Shown: in pieces, positions 1-8,997 of the stretch
Numbering within the stretch: the first letter of the stretch is position 1
How the letters are laid out: every line of letters begins with the position of its first letter
NCBI RefSeq assembly: GCF_000612585.1
Contig: NZ_JFCA01000052.1
Location: 1 to 47,606 of the forward strand
DNA: 47,606 bases
Direction of reading: 5' to 3'
DNA from: Pseudomonas sp. CHM02
Lineage (GTDB): Bacteria > Pseudomonadota > Gammaproteobacteria > Pseudomonadales > Pseudomonadaceae
Program-made: the position numbers and the translations under genes
Notes under the pieces: model-generated
What the model saw: only the letters and a program-made list of their open reading frames with translations
The model's database searches: none
What the model was told of the DNA's origin: nothing

Positions 1-11
1 GGCTCCTACAG
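1..11. repeat. Truncated REP arm at window edge
   Basis: The first bases GGCTCCTACAG match the closing arm (GCCGGGCTCCTAC) of the REP elements seen at 1092 and 6014, so the window probably opens inside a REP or REPIN. Only the last bases are present. Confidence 0.5.
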
Positions 12-38
12 GGGTTATGTGTTCACAGGAGTTTTTGT

Positions 39-788
39 ATGTCTCAACTCGTTAATCGCCGCGCCGTGATCACCGGCGCCGGCAGCGGCATCGGTGCCGC
101 CATCGCCCGCGCCTACGCCGCCGAAGGCGCGCGCCTGGTGCTGGCCGACCGCAATGCCGCGAGCCTCGCCGAAACCGCGATCACTTGCCGCAACCTCGGC
201 GCCGAGGTGTTCGAATGCCTGGCCGACGTGGGCACCGTCGAGGGCGCCCAGGCCAGCGTCGACCGTTGCGTCGAGCAGTTCGGCGGTATCGATATCCTCG
301 TCAACAATGCCGGCATGCTCACCCAGGCACGCTGCGTCGACCTGTCCATCGAGCTGTGGAACGACATGCTGCGAGTCGACCTCACCAGCGTTTTCGTCGC
401 CAGCCAGCGCGCCTTGCCGCACATGCTTGCGCAGCGCTGGGGGCGGATCATCAACGTCGCTTCGCAACTGGGCATCAAGGGCGGTGCCGAGTTGACGCAC
501 TACGCGGCGGCCAAGGCCGGGGTGATCGGCTTTACCAAGTCCCTGGCGCTGGAAGTGGCCAAGGACAATGTGTTGGTCAACGCCATCGCCCCCGGCCCGA
601 TCGAGACACCATTGGTCGGCGGTATCAGCGAGGAATGGAAGCGCGCCAAGGCCAAGGAGCTGCCTCTGGGCCGTTTCGGCCTGGCGGACGAAGTGGCGCC
701 TACCGCCGTGCTGCTGGCCAGCGAGCCGGGTGGCAACCTGTTCGTCGGCCAGACCCTGGGCCCGAACTCCGGCGACGTCATGCCATGA
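39..788 (+). CDS. SDR family NAD(P)-dependent oxidoreductase
   Basis: This is a 249-residue classical short-chain dehydrogenase/reductase, a soluble cytoplasmic Rossmann-fold enzyme that interconverts an alcohol and a carbonyl with NAD(H) or NADP(H). The sequence shows the cofactor motif TGAGSGIG (residues 12-19), the NNAG motif (89-92) and the catalytic Ser142, Tyr155 and Lys159, so it should be active. Asp37 in VLADRN, at the end of the second strand, suggests NAD(H), which is inference. The start is preceded by CAGGAG at a normal distance. Length is typical of the FabG/3-hydroxyacyl-dehydrogenase branch, but the substrate cannot be read from sequence. It is followed after 13 bases by a small gene, then a CobW GTPase and a binding protein on the same strand, so the four probably share a transcript. 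The C-terminal GPNSGDVMP departs from the usual GG-x-x ending of FabG. Confidence 0.93.
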   Translation: MSQLVNRRAVITGAGSGIGAAIARAYAAEGARLVLADRNAASLAETAITCRNLGAEVFECLADVGTVEGAQASVDRCVEQFGGIDILVNNAGMLTQARCVDLSIELWNDMLRVDLTSVFVASQRALPHMLAQRWGRIINVASQLGIKGGAELTHYAAAKAGVIGFTKSLALEVAKDNVLVNAIAPGPIETPLVGGISEEWKRAKAKELPLGRFGLADEVAPTAVLLASEPGGNLFVGQTLGPNSGDVMP

Positions 789-801
789 GTGAGGTGTAGC
801 C

Positions 802-1095
802 ATGTGCGGACTCTGCGGATTGCTCGGCGAAGACCTGCACTGGAGCGACCCCCTGGGCGAGGAACTGCCCCGGCGCCGCGAACGTCTGCGCCGCATCGCC
901 GCCATCAACCAGGTGCTGGCGGTGTTCCGGCTCAAGGTCGAAGACTTCCAGGGCGCGTCGTATCTGCTGTTGGGCGCCACCGGTAAACAGGCATTGGCCA
1001 ACGGCTTGGATCAACTCTGGCAGGCCGCCGAGACCATGCTCGGTCGCCCGTTGGACCCCCTCGACCCGCACTTGCTGGATCACCTGGACTTGTAG
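802..1095 (+). CDS. Small conserved-type protein with MCGLCG start
   Basis: I do not recognise this 97-residue protein. It begins MCGLCG, a CxxC pair right after the initiator Met that could bind a metal or, by analogy with class II amidotransferases (MCGI), expose an N-terminal cysteine. The chain is far too short to be a complete amidotransferase. The rest is helix-friendly and rich in Leu, Arg and Asp, with no signal peptide or membrane segment. The start has a plausible GAGGTG site about 7 bases upstream. Its TAG stop lies inside a REP element (GTAGGAG). Position between an SDR enzyme and a COG0523 GTPase suggests a metal-linked or enzyme-accessory role, which is inference only. Confidence 0.72.
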   Translation: MCGLCGLLGEDLHWSDPLGEELPRRRERLRRIAAINQVLAVFRLKVEDFQGASYLLLGATGKQALANGLDQLWQAAETMLGRPLDPLDPHLLDHLDL

Positions 1096-1157
1096 GAGCC
1101 CGGCTTGCCGGCGATGGCATTCTGAAGGACGCCATCGCCGGCAAGCCGGGCTCCTAC
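1092..1157. repeat. REPIN (paired inverted REP sequences)
   Basis: Two 27-base REP arms, GTAGGAGCCCGGCTTGCCGG... at 1092-1118 and its exact reverse complement at 1131-1157, flank a 12-base spacer. This is the hairpin layout of Pseudomonas REPINs, which are mobilised in trans by RAYT transposases; none is encoded here. It sits inside the operon, between the small MCGLCG gene and the CobW gene. The left arm supplies the stop codon of the former. Confidence 0.9.
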
Positions 1158-1182
1158 CGGGGCATCATTGAGGTAGTAAATA

Positions 1183-2153
<971 letters not shown>

Positions 2154-2157
<4 letters not shown>

Positions 2158-3329
2158 TCACGCTTCGCGTCCTCGGCACCTCCGTTACCCTGCTGGAGTG
2201 CCTGCGCGTGCGGGCTGAGCAGGAACTGGGCATTCGCCTGGTATACCAGGTGCATGACGTCGAACAGGCCCAGCGAATCGCGGTGATGCAGCCCGAGAGC
2301 TATGACCTGTACGACCAGTGGTTTCACAACGTCGACTTCGTGTGGCCGGCTCGGGCGATCCAGCCCATCGACACCCGGCGCATTGCGCTGTGGCACGAAA
2401 TCAATGACCTGCCCAAGCGCGGGCGCCTGTCGGCCGACGACCGTTTGGGCAGTGGCAGCGTGCCCAGCGAGCGACTGTTCGTGCAGCACGATGGCAGCCT
2501 CGGCAGCACGGTCACCGAGCGTATCAGCATGCTGCCCCTGACCCATAACGCCGACAGCTTCGCCTACCGCCCCGAACGGTTGCCCGAAGGTTTTTGCCAC
2601 GGCAACGAAAGCTGGGGCTGGCTGCTCGACCCCGCGTGGCGTGCGCGTACCGCCTTGCAGAGCGACGCGGCCATCGGCGCCCTGGATGCCGCGCTGGCGG
2701 TGCAGGGCGCGGGGCTGGCGACGTTCAAGGACATCGGCAATATGAGCATCGAAGAGATCGACGTGCTGGCTGACATTCTCGTGCGCAAGCAGAAGGAGGG
2801 GCACTTCGCGGCGTTCTGGTCCGATGATGAAGAGGCGGCGCAGTTGATGCTCAGCCCGAGTATCGATATCCAGAGCCTGTGGTCACCGACCTTGATGCGC
2901 CTGCATCGCGCCGGGGTGAAATACCGCCTGGCGGTGCCGCGCGAAGGTTATCGGGCGTGGTTTGGTGGGTTGTCGTTGTCGCGGCATGCCAAGGGGCCGG
3001 TGCTGGATGCGGCTTATGCGTATTTGAATTGGTGGTTGTCGGGCTGGCCTGGTGCGGTGATGGCGCGGCAGGGGTATTACATCGGCAACCCGGCGCGCAG
3101 TCGTGATCACCTGAGCAGCGCGGAGTGGGATTACTGGTATGCGGGCAAGCCGGCACGGGAGGAGTTGCTGGGCAGTGATGGCTTGCCGTTGATTGAGGTG
3201 GGGGAAGTGCGGGATGGCGGGTCGTATGAACAGCGCATGGGGCATATTGCGGTGTGGAATTCGGTGATGGATGAGCATAATTATCTGGTGCGGCGGTGGG
3301 GGGATTTTATGCGGGCTCGGTGTTTTTGA
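2154..3329 (+). CDS. PotD/PotF-like substrate-binding protein lacking a signal peptide
   Basis: The 391-residue product resembles bacterial extracellular solute-binding proteins of the spermidine/putrescine (PotD, SBP_bac_1/8) type. It opens with a beta strand and helix (ITLRVLGTSVTLLE), followed by YDLYDQW, and ends with a C-lobe containing YAYLNWWLSG and RQGYYIGNP. The N-terminus starts directly with the first strand of the mature fold. There is no hydrophobic export signal, lipobox or twin-arginine motif, and no in-frame upstream extension is possible without running into the CobW reading frame, since the genes overlap by ATGA. No permease or ATPase genes accompany it. It may work in the cytoplasm as a binding or enzyme-like protein coupled to the GTPase. 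Function is uncertain. Confidence 0.8.
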
Positions 3330-3666
3330 TTGATTTCTTGATTGATTGATTGAGTACATATCCGTTGCTGCGGTAACGGCCACTTAGGGTTCCGCCCTTA
3401 CGTCGGCTCAATTTTGGCTGAACCATAAGCAGCCGTTGCCTAAATAACGGATATGCCCCCCTAGCCAACCCATTGTCGCCAAAAAACCGCCACGAAATTC
3501 CCAGGTTTTATTGGGTGCACTTACCCAAAGTCCCAGCTAATCTCCTAACACCCAATATTCAATCAAAATAGATATTTTTTTGACGCCAGGTCAGCAGTCG
3601 CAGGGAATGCACATGACAAAGGGACGTAGTGGCAGAGAGAGGCGAACGCTGCCAGAGGGCACTGCA
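3330..3666. other. Gene-free gap with TTGA repeats and one interspersed repeat
   Basis: After the stop at 3329 come short TTGATTGA repeats (about 3326-3354), then the interspersed inverted-repeat element at 3357-3455, then an AT-richer stretch (3520-3580) that probably holds the promoter of the GGDEF-EAL gene. I could not define -35/-10 boxes with confidence. Confidence 0.6.
3357..3455. repeat. Interspersed inverted-repeat element (about 100 bp)
   Basis: Outer arms CATATCCGTT (3357-3366) and AACGGATATG (3446-3455) are exact inverted repeats. The homology extends inward over about 24 bases with mismatches to AACGGC/GCCGTT. The core contains GGTTCCGCCCTTACG. The same left arm and core recur at 47525-47606, so this is a dispersed, MITE-like intergenic repeat. 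Such repeats are common in fluorescent pseudomonads. Confidence 0.75.
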
Positions 3667-6003
3667 ATGAGGTGGCGCCATACGTTTCAGACCCGCATTG
3701 CCGGGGTGCTGGCGCTGTTGCTGCTGGTGGTGGTCGCCGCCACTTACTTCGCCGTCAAGACCGCTACCTCCCGTGCGGTGGAAAACCAGGCACAAGTCCA
3801 ACTGCAAACCGGTAGCCAGGTGTTCGAGCGCCTGCTCGACCTGCGTGGGCGTCGCCTGCAATACGGCCTGGACTGGCTGACCGTCGATCTGCCGTTCAAA
3901 CAGGCGGTGGCCGAAGGCAAGACCGCAGCGATTCTCGCCGCCCTGCGTCGCCACGGCACCGGCATTCGCTCCAGTGAAGTGGTTGTGCTGGGCCTGGATG
4001 GCAAGGTCATGGTCAGCACCTTGCCGAACCTGACGCGTGGCCAGGTCTTCCCCTATGACAATGCGTTGCGCCACGCGCGGCGCACGAGGCTGCAGATGCT
4101 GATCGTGGCCATGGATGGGCGCCCCTATTTGCTGGTGCAGGAGGAAGTGCTCGACCCGCTGCCCATCGCCCGGGTTGTCATGGGCTTTCCCATGGACAAA
4201 CTGTTCGCCAATGAGCTGCGCTCCATGAGCAACCTGGAGGTGTCGTTTCTCAGTGTGCAAAACGGCAAGCCCGGGCCGTTGTTCAGCACGCAGCCGGACG
4301 CCTACCAGGCCGCCACCCTGAGCCTGTTGCGCGAGGGGCACGTTGATCCCGAACCGCAATTCCACCTGTTCTACGGCCAGCGCGTGCTCAGCCAGGTGCT
4401 GCCGCTGGCCAATACCGGCGATGGCGACGAAGTGCGGGTGTTGCTGCAAAGCCCGCTCGACCACGCCCTGGAATCCTTTGCGCCGCTGGACCGGCAGTTC
4501 CTCGGGATCGCCCTGGCGGTGCTGCTGGTGTCGTTGGCCGGTGCGTTGTTCCTGGCGCGGCGGGTGTCGCGCCCGCTCAATGCGCTGGTGCAGGCGGCCG
4601 AGCGCATCGGTGCCGGTGATTACCGCACGCCGGTGCGGGTGCGCAGCCACGATGAGTTCGGGCTGCTGGCCCGTGCCTTCAACGCCATGCAAAGCGGCAT
4701 CGCCGTGCGCGAGCGGCAATTGGCGCACAACGCGCTGCACGACCCGCTCACCGGTCTGCCCAATCGAGCCCTGGCCATGGAACGCCTGGGCAGTGCGATC
4801 AGTGCGCAGCGGCCGGTGGTGTTGCTGTACCTGGGAATCGAGAACTACCGGGTGATCAACGAAGGTTTCGGCCCCCAGGGCGTGGAAGAAATGCTGCGCG
4901 AAGCCAGCCGCTGCCTGTCCATGAGCCTGTTGGCCAGCGACACGGCGGCGCGCATCACCGGCAGCGAGTTCCTGCTGTTGCTGGAGAACACCGAGATCGA
5001 CCGCGCCGTGGCCCGCGCCGACCGTCTCTACGCGCTGCTCACCGAGCCCCAGCGCATCGGCAATGACGAACTGCGCCACGAAGTGAGCATCGGCATCGCC
5101 GCTTACCCCGCCGACGGTCAGCAGGTGGAAGAGTTGATCAGCCGCGCCGCCATCGCCCGGCATGACGCCGCAAGCCTGCCGGGGCATTTGCAGATCTACC
5201 AGCAAGATCGCGACCTCGCCCATCAACGCCAGATCACCCTTATCCGAGACCTGCGCCGTGCGGCCATCGAGGGTGAGTTGTTTCTGTGCTACCAGCCCAA
5301 GCTCGACCTCAAGCACGGCCATGTCCGCCAGGCCGAAGCCTTGTTGCGCTGGCAGCACCCGACCCTGGGGCAGGTGTCGCCCGCCGAATTCATCCCGCTG
5401 GCCGAACGCACGGGTAGCATGAGCAGCCTGACCCTGTGGGTGATCGAGGAAGCCATCCGCCAGATTGCCGAGTGGGCGCAGCGCGGCATGCTGATCCAGC
5501 TGTCGGTGAATATCTCGGTGGACGACCTGGCCGATGATGACCTGGCGATCCGCGTCACTGCGCTGTTGATGCAGTACCAGGTGGAGGCCGAGCAACTGAT
5601 CTTCGAGATCACCGAGAGCGCGATCATGCACAACCCGCAACAGGCGCTCAGCGTGCTGGAGCAATTGCGCGGCTGTGGCATCAGCCTGTCGGTGGATGAT
5701 TTCGGCACGGGCTATTCGTCCCTGGCGCAATTGCAGCGGCTGCCGGTGCAGGAGTTGAAGATCGACCAGTCCTTCGTGCGCAACCTCGACAGCACGAGCG
5801 GCGACGGGGTGATCGTGCGCTCCACCATTGAGATGAGCCACAACCTGGGGCTCAAGGTGGTGGCCGAAGGCGTGGAATTCGCCCCCAGCCTGAAGCTGCT
5901 CAAGCAGTGGAATTGCGACACCGCCCAAGGCTACCTGATCAGCCGGCCGTTGAACGCGATGGCGTTCGAGATGTGGATGCGCCGCGAGCGCTCCCCAGTC
6001 TGA
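3667..6003 (+). CDS. Membrane GGDEF-EAL protein, probable c-di-GMP phosphodiesterase
   Basis: This inner-membrane signalling protein has 778 residues from the chosen start. The order is TM1 (about 11-31), a periplasmic Cache-like sensor (about 35-275), TM2 (about 278-300), HAMP (about 300-355), GGDEF (about 365-520) and EAL (about 535-775). The GGDEF signature is worn to TGSEF (431-435), so cyclase activity is unlikely and the domain may only bind GTP. The EAL domain keeps EALLRW (from 557), SVNIS, FEITES, DDFGTGYSS (from about 676), KID, AEGVE and the final Q, so c-di-GMP hydrolysis is expected. The ATG at 3667 is chosen because AGAGGG ends 7 bases before it and the TM starts just after. Upstream TTG (3580) and ATG (3613) starts would add a charged, non-conserved-looking leader. 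It is followed by a REPIN and a terminator. Confidence 0.9.
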   Translation: MRWRHTFQTRIAGVLALLLLVVVAATYFAVKTATSRAVENQAQVQLQTGSQVFERLLDLRGRRLQYGLDWLTVDLPFKQAVAEGKTAAILAALRRHGTGIRSSEVVVLGLDGKVMVSTLPNLTRGQVFPYDNALRHARRTRLQMLIVAMDGRPYLLVQEEVLDPLPIARVVMGFPMDKLFANELRSMSNLEVSFLSVQNGKPGPLFSTQPDAYQAATLSLLREGHVDPEPQFHLFYGQRVLSQVLPLANTGDGDEVRVLLQSPLDHALESFAPLDRQFLGIALAVLLVSLAGALFLARRVSRPLNALVQAAERIGAGDYRTPVRVRSHDEFGLLARAFNAMQSGIAVRERQLAHNALHDPLTGLPNRALAMERLGSAISAQRPVVLLYLGIENYRVINEGFGPQGVEEMLREASRCLSMSLLASDTAARITGSEFLLLLENTEIDRAVARADRLYALLTEPQRIGNDELRHEVSIGIAAYPADGQQVEELISRAAIARHDAASLPGHLQIYQQDRDLAHQRQITLIRDLRRAAIEGELFLCYQPKLDLKHGHVRQAEALLRWQHPTLGQVSPAEFIPLAERTGSMSSLTLWVIEEAIRQIAEWAQRGMLIQLSVNISVDDLADDDLAIRVTALLMQYQVEAEQLIFEITESAIMHNPQQALSVLEQLRGCGISLSVDDFGTGYSSLAQLQRLPVQELKIDQSFVRNLDSTSGDGVIVRSTIEMSHNLGLKVVAEGVEFAPSLKLLKQWNCDTAQGYLISRPLNAMAFEMWMRRERSPV

Positions 6004-6013
6004 CCCCTCCCTT

Positions 6014-6095
6014 GTAGGAGCCGGCTTGCCGGCGATAGCGGCGTTGAATGTTGTGGTGATTGTTTGGACGCCATCGCCGGCAAGCCGGCTCCTAC
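6014..6095. repeat. REPIN
   Basis: GTAGGAGCCGGCTTGCCGGC at 6014 and its inverted partner ending CCGGCTCCTAC at 6095 enclose an AT-richer spacer of about 35 bases. It lies between convergent genes (GGDEF-EAL and gcd). Confidence 0.9.
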
Positions 6096-6104
6096 GGGTA
6101 TGAA

Positions 6105-6136
6105 AAAGGCGGCTACCTGTGAGGGTAGCCGCCTTT
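6105..6136. terminator. Bidirectional Rho-independent terminator
   Basis: AAAGGCGGCTACC (6105-6117) pairs perfectly with GGTAGCCGCCTTT (6124-6136) around a 6-base loop. A-rich and T-rich flanks are present on both sides, so it can serve both the GGDEF-EAL gene and the convergent gcd gene. Confidence 0.85.
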
Positions 6137-6155
6137 GTCTGGCTGCCGGCCAATC

Positions 6156-8573
6156 TTAATCCGGCAGTTTGAACGCCATCACGTAGTCACCCTGTTTGGT
6201 ACCCAGGGAACCGTGACCGCCGGCCATGACCAGCACGTACTGCTTGCCGTCCTTGCCGGTGTAGGTCATCGGGGTGGTTTGCGCGCCTGCAGGCAGGCGG
6301 CCTTCCCACAGTTGCTTGCCGTTTTTCACGTCGTAGGCACGCAGGTACTGGTCGAGGGTACCGCTAAGGAACGACACGCCACCGGCGGTGGTGAAGGTGC
6401 CGCCCAGGCTAGGCACGCCCATGGTCAGCGGGATCGGAACAGGCGAGCTGTCACGCACGGTGCCGTTCTTGTGCATCCAGATGGTTTTGTGGGTGGTCAG
6501 GTCGACCGCTGCCACATAACCCCATGCCGGTGCCTGGCACGGCAGGCCCATTGGCGACAGCATGGCTTCGAGGATCACACCGTACGGCGCGCCTTTGTTC
6601 GGCTGCACGCCTTCGGTTTCGCTGACGCGTGGACCTTGCTTGGCGATGTCGGCGGCCGGGATCAGTTTCGACTTGAACGCCATATAGCTTGGGTTCACGA
6701 AGGCAATCTGGCGAACCGGGTCGACGGAAATGCCACCCCAGTCGAACACGCCGAAGTTGCCTGGGTAAACGATCGAGCCTTGCAGCGAAGGTGGCGTGAA
6801 AGCGCCGTCGTAGCGCAGGGATTTGAAATCAATCCGGCACAGCATCTGGTCGAACGGCGTCACGCCCCACATGTCGCGCTCTTGCAGCGGCGGCGGCATG
6901 AAGTTCAGGTCGGACTTGGGTTGGGTCGGCGACGTGTGGTCGCCAGCGACTGCACCTTGCGGTACCGCCACTTCGTGGATCGGCACCACCGGCTGGCCGG
7001 TTGCGCGGTCCAGCACGTAGATGCTGCCTTGCTTGGTCGACGCCATCACTGCCTGCTTCACGCCTGCGTCGGTCTTGATGTCGATCAGCGACGGTTGGCC
7101 GCCCACGTCCATGTCCCACAGGTCATGGTGGGTGAACTGGAAGGTCCACTTCACGTGGCCGCTGTCGATGTCCAGGGCGGTCAGGCCGGCGCTGTATTTT
7201 TCCGAGTCTTCGGTACGGTCGCCGCCGTATTGGTCGGGCATCTGGTTGCCCATCGGCAGGTACAGCATGCCGAGTTTTTCATCCACGGCGAACATGGACC
7301 ACATGTTCGGCGAGTTGCGGGTGTAGGTCTTGCCCTCGGCCAACGGGGTGGTGTCGTCCGGGTTGCCGCTGTCCCAGTTCCACACCAGCTTGCCGGTGTG
7401 CACGTCGAACGCGCGGATCACGCCGCTTGGCTCGTCGGTGGACACGTTGTCGGTGACGTGGCCGCCGATCACCACCAGGTTCTTGGTCACGGCCGGTGGC
7501 GAAGTGGAGTAGTAACCGCCTGGGGCGAAGCTGCCGATATTGGCACGCAGGTCGACCTGGCCTTTGTCGCCGAAGTCTTCGCACATCTTGCCGGTGTCGG
7601 CGTTGAGGGCGATCAGACGGGTGTCGGCAGTCGGTACGAAGATGCGTTTCGGGCAGGCATTCGGTGCAGCGGCGGGGCTGGCGCTGCCGGTCGGGCTCTG
7701 CTCGGAAGCGTAGGCAGCGTCATCGTGATACGACACGCCACGGCAGGTCATGTGTGCCCAACCCTTGAAGTTCTCGGCACCCTGGCTGCTGATCTTCGGA
7801 TCGAAGCGCCAGATTTCCTTGCCGGTGTCCGGGTCCAGTGCAATCACCTGGCTGTGCGGCGTGCACACGTAGAGCATGCCATTGACTTTCAGCGGGGTAT
7901 TTTCTGCGGTGGTTTCGCCTGGATCGTTCGGGCCAGGGATGTCACCGGTGCGGAAGGTCCACGCGGGTACCAGCTTGTGGGCATTTTCCGGGGTGATCTG
8001 TGCCAGTGGCGAGTAGCGATCGCCATGGGCCGAACGGCCGTAGGAATTCCAGTCGCCATCGGCCTGGGCCGGTGCAGCGCTGGCCATGCCTGGGACTGCA
8101 TCGCGGTCCAGTTGGCCGGTCTTGACCATTTCACCTGGGGTGGTGAATTGGCTGGCCAGGGCGGTAGCACCCGCCAGCACCACGGCCACGCTCAGCGCGC
8201 CAGTGCCCAGTGGAGCAGGCTGGCCGCGCAGCAACGGACGGCGAAACCACGGGAGCAACATGACGATGCCCAGGGCGAACAACAGCGCCAGGCGTGGCAC
8301 CAACTGCCACCAGTCCAGGCCGACTTCCCACAAGGCCCACACGGTACTGGCGAACAGCACCAGTGCGTACAGGCCCAGCGCGGCGCGGCGGGTGGCCAGC
8401 AGCAAGATGCCGGTCAAGGTGATGCCGATACCGGCCAGCAGGTAGTACAGCGACCCGCCGAGCATGCTCAGCTTGATACCCCCGGCCAGCAAGGCCAGGC
8501 CCATGATCAGCAGCAAGACGCCAAGCAGCCTGGGCAGCAGGCGGCTGGGTGTTGAGGCACCGTCAGTGCTCAT
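6156..8573 (-). CDS. gcd: Membrane-bound PQQ-dependent glucose dehydrogenase
   Basis: The 805-residue quinoprotein oxidises glucose to gluconolactone/gluconate on the periplasmic side and passes electrons to ubiquinone. This is the direct oxidative route of glucose use in pseudomonads and a source of gluconate that dissolves mineral phosphate. Residues 1 to about 140 form five membrane helices (LLGVLLLIMGLALLAGG onward). The rest is the eight-bladed PQQ propeller, with the sugar-dehydrogenase signatures DWNSYGRSAHGDRYSPL near residue 178 and the final blade QLWEGRLPAGAQTTPMTY. Length matches the family. A GGAG site precedes the ATG. It is a single gene with a terminator at 6105-6136. The upstream gap contains the palindrome TGAAACGTTTCA (8786-8797), a Cra/PtxS-like operator that may tie expression to sugar metabolites (inference). 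Confidence 0.97.
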   Translation of the reverse strand: MSTDGASTPSRLLPRLLGVLLLIMGLALLAGGIKLSMLGGSLYYLLAGIGITLTGILLLATRRAALGLYALVLFASTVWALWEVGLDWWQLVPRLALLFALGIVMLLPWFRRPLLRGQPAPLGTGALSVAVVLAGATALASQFTTPGEMVKTGQLDRDAVPGMASAAPAQADGDWNSYGRSAHGDRYSPLAQITPENAHKLVPAWTFRTGDIPGPNDPGETTAENTPLKVNGMLYVCTPHSQVIALDPDTGKEIWRFDPKISSQGAENFKGWAHMTCRGVSYHDDAAYASEQSPTGSASPAAAPNACPKRIFVPTADTRLIALNADTGKMCEDFGDKGQVDLRANIGSFAPGGYYSTSPPAVTKNLVVIGGHVTDNVSTDEPSGVIRAFDVHTGKLVWNWDSGNPDDTTPLAEGKTYTRNSPNMWSMFAVDEKLGMLYLPMGNQMPDQYGGDRTEDSEKYSAGLTALDIDSGHVKWTFQFTHHDLWDMDVGGQPSLIDIKTDAGVKQAVMASTKQGSIYVLDRATGQPVVPIHEVAVPQGAVAGDHTSPTQPKSDLNFMPPPLQERDMWGVTPFDQMLCRIDFKSLRYDGAFTPPSLQGSIVYPGNFGVFDWGGISVDPVRQIAFVNPSYMAFKSKLIPAADIAKQGPRVSETEGVQPNKGAPYGVILEAMLSPMGLPCQAPAWGYVAAVDLTTHKTIWMHKNGTVRDSSPVPIPLTMGVPSLGGTFTTAGGVSFLSGTLDQYLRAYDVKNGKQLWEGRLPAGAQTTPMTYTGKDGKQYVLVMAGGHGSLGTKQGDYVMAFKLPD

Positions 8574-8670
8574 AGTTGTGTTTCTCCGTTACGTTGGAAT
8601 TATGTAACCCCGTGCTTCACTGTAGATGACGATTCAGCGCGGGCTTGGTTCAGCGTTAATTCGGTTTTTC

Positions 8671-8712
8671 TGGGGATAGCAGGGTTATCCACAGGCGGGC
8701 GATTTATCCCCA
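8671..8712. promoter_or_regulatory. Cluster of DnaA-box-like 9-mers
   Basis: TGGGGATAG (8671-8679, inverted CTATCCCCA), TTATCCACA (8685-8693, exact DnaA consensus) and TTATCCCCA (8704-8712) occur within 42 bases. Only the middle one is a perfect box. Binding by DnaA is possible but unproven; no replication gene is nearby. Confidence 0.35.
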
Positions 8713-8785
8713 GGCGCAGGTCGATGTAAGACAGCGCTGTCTTTGAGGCGTGGAGAATTCGGCAAGATGGGGGCGACCGCGGAAG

Positions 8786-8797
8786 TGAAACGTTTCA
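8786..8797. promoter_or_regulatory. Palindromic operator-like site TGAAACGTTTCA upstream of gcd
   Basis: This perfect 12-base palindrome lies about 213 bases upstream of the gcd ATG. It has the LacI-family operator shape. The FruR/Cra consensus is very close to it, and PtxS sites (TGAAACCGGTTTCA) share both half-sites with a wider centre. Both regulators act in Pseudomonas sugar metabolism, which fits gcd. Which one binds, if any, is inference. Confidence 0.5.
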
Positions 8798-8920
8798 GTT
8801 TGTTGCGGCAAGGATAAAGGGCTGACGCGCCAAGAGAAAGCGCAAATCGCAAGATGCATCATTTCAGATTTGGTAACAGTGACGAAGTGTCGCTGCAAAA
8901 ATAGCCTTGTGATCTGGTTT

Positions 8921-8967
8921 TGTGGTGAGCGGGCTTGCACCCGCGCGAGGCAAGCTCGCTCACCACA
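8921..8967. repeat. REP-like inverted repeat, possible terminator of the TonB receptor gene
   Basis: TGTGGTGAGC-GGGCTTGC (8921-8938) and GCAAGC-TCGCTCACCACA (8950-8967) form a long imperfect hairpin. It belongs to a second REP family distinct from the GTAGGAGC type; a fragment TGTGGTGAGGGAGCTTG recurs at 47431. It starts about 30 bases past the receptor stop codon. Confidence 0.7.
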
Positions 8968-8997
8968 TGGGTTCCATTTTTCGCCGGGTGGCGGGGG

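Larger units (their letters stand above)
8574..8997. other. Gene-free gap upstream of gcd
   Basis: This 424-base region lies between the gcd start and the end of the TonB receptor gene. It holds DnaA-box-like 9-mers (8671-8712), the palindrome TGAAACGTTTCA (8786-8797) and a REP-like inverted repeat (8921-8967) near the receptor stop. No open frame here looks coding. Confidence 0.7.

Noticed and set aside
802..1095. Class II glutamine amidotransferase from the MCG start
   Set aside because: At 97 residues it is far too short and no other amidotransferase motif follows.
3559..6153. 864-codon open frame antisense to the GGDEF-EAL gene
   Set aside because: Shadow of a conserved gene; composition (His, Gln, Gly, Ala) is typical of the complementary strand.
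6135..8555. 806-codon open frame antisense to gcd
   Set aside because: It lies exactly opposite a well-recognised enzyme, has the His/Gln/Arg/Val-rich make-up of GC-rich shadow frames and no ribosome site or domain.
8671..8712. Replication origin
   Set aside because: Only one exact DnaA box, no AT-rich unwinding region and no dnaA/dnaN neighbours.
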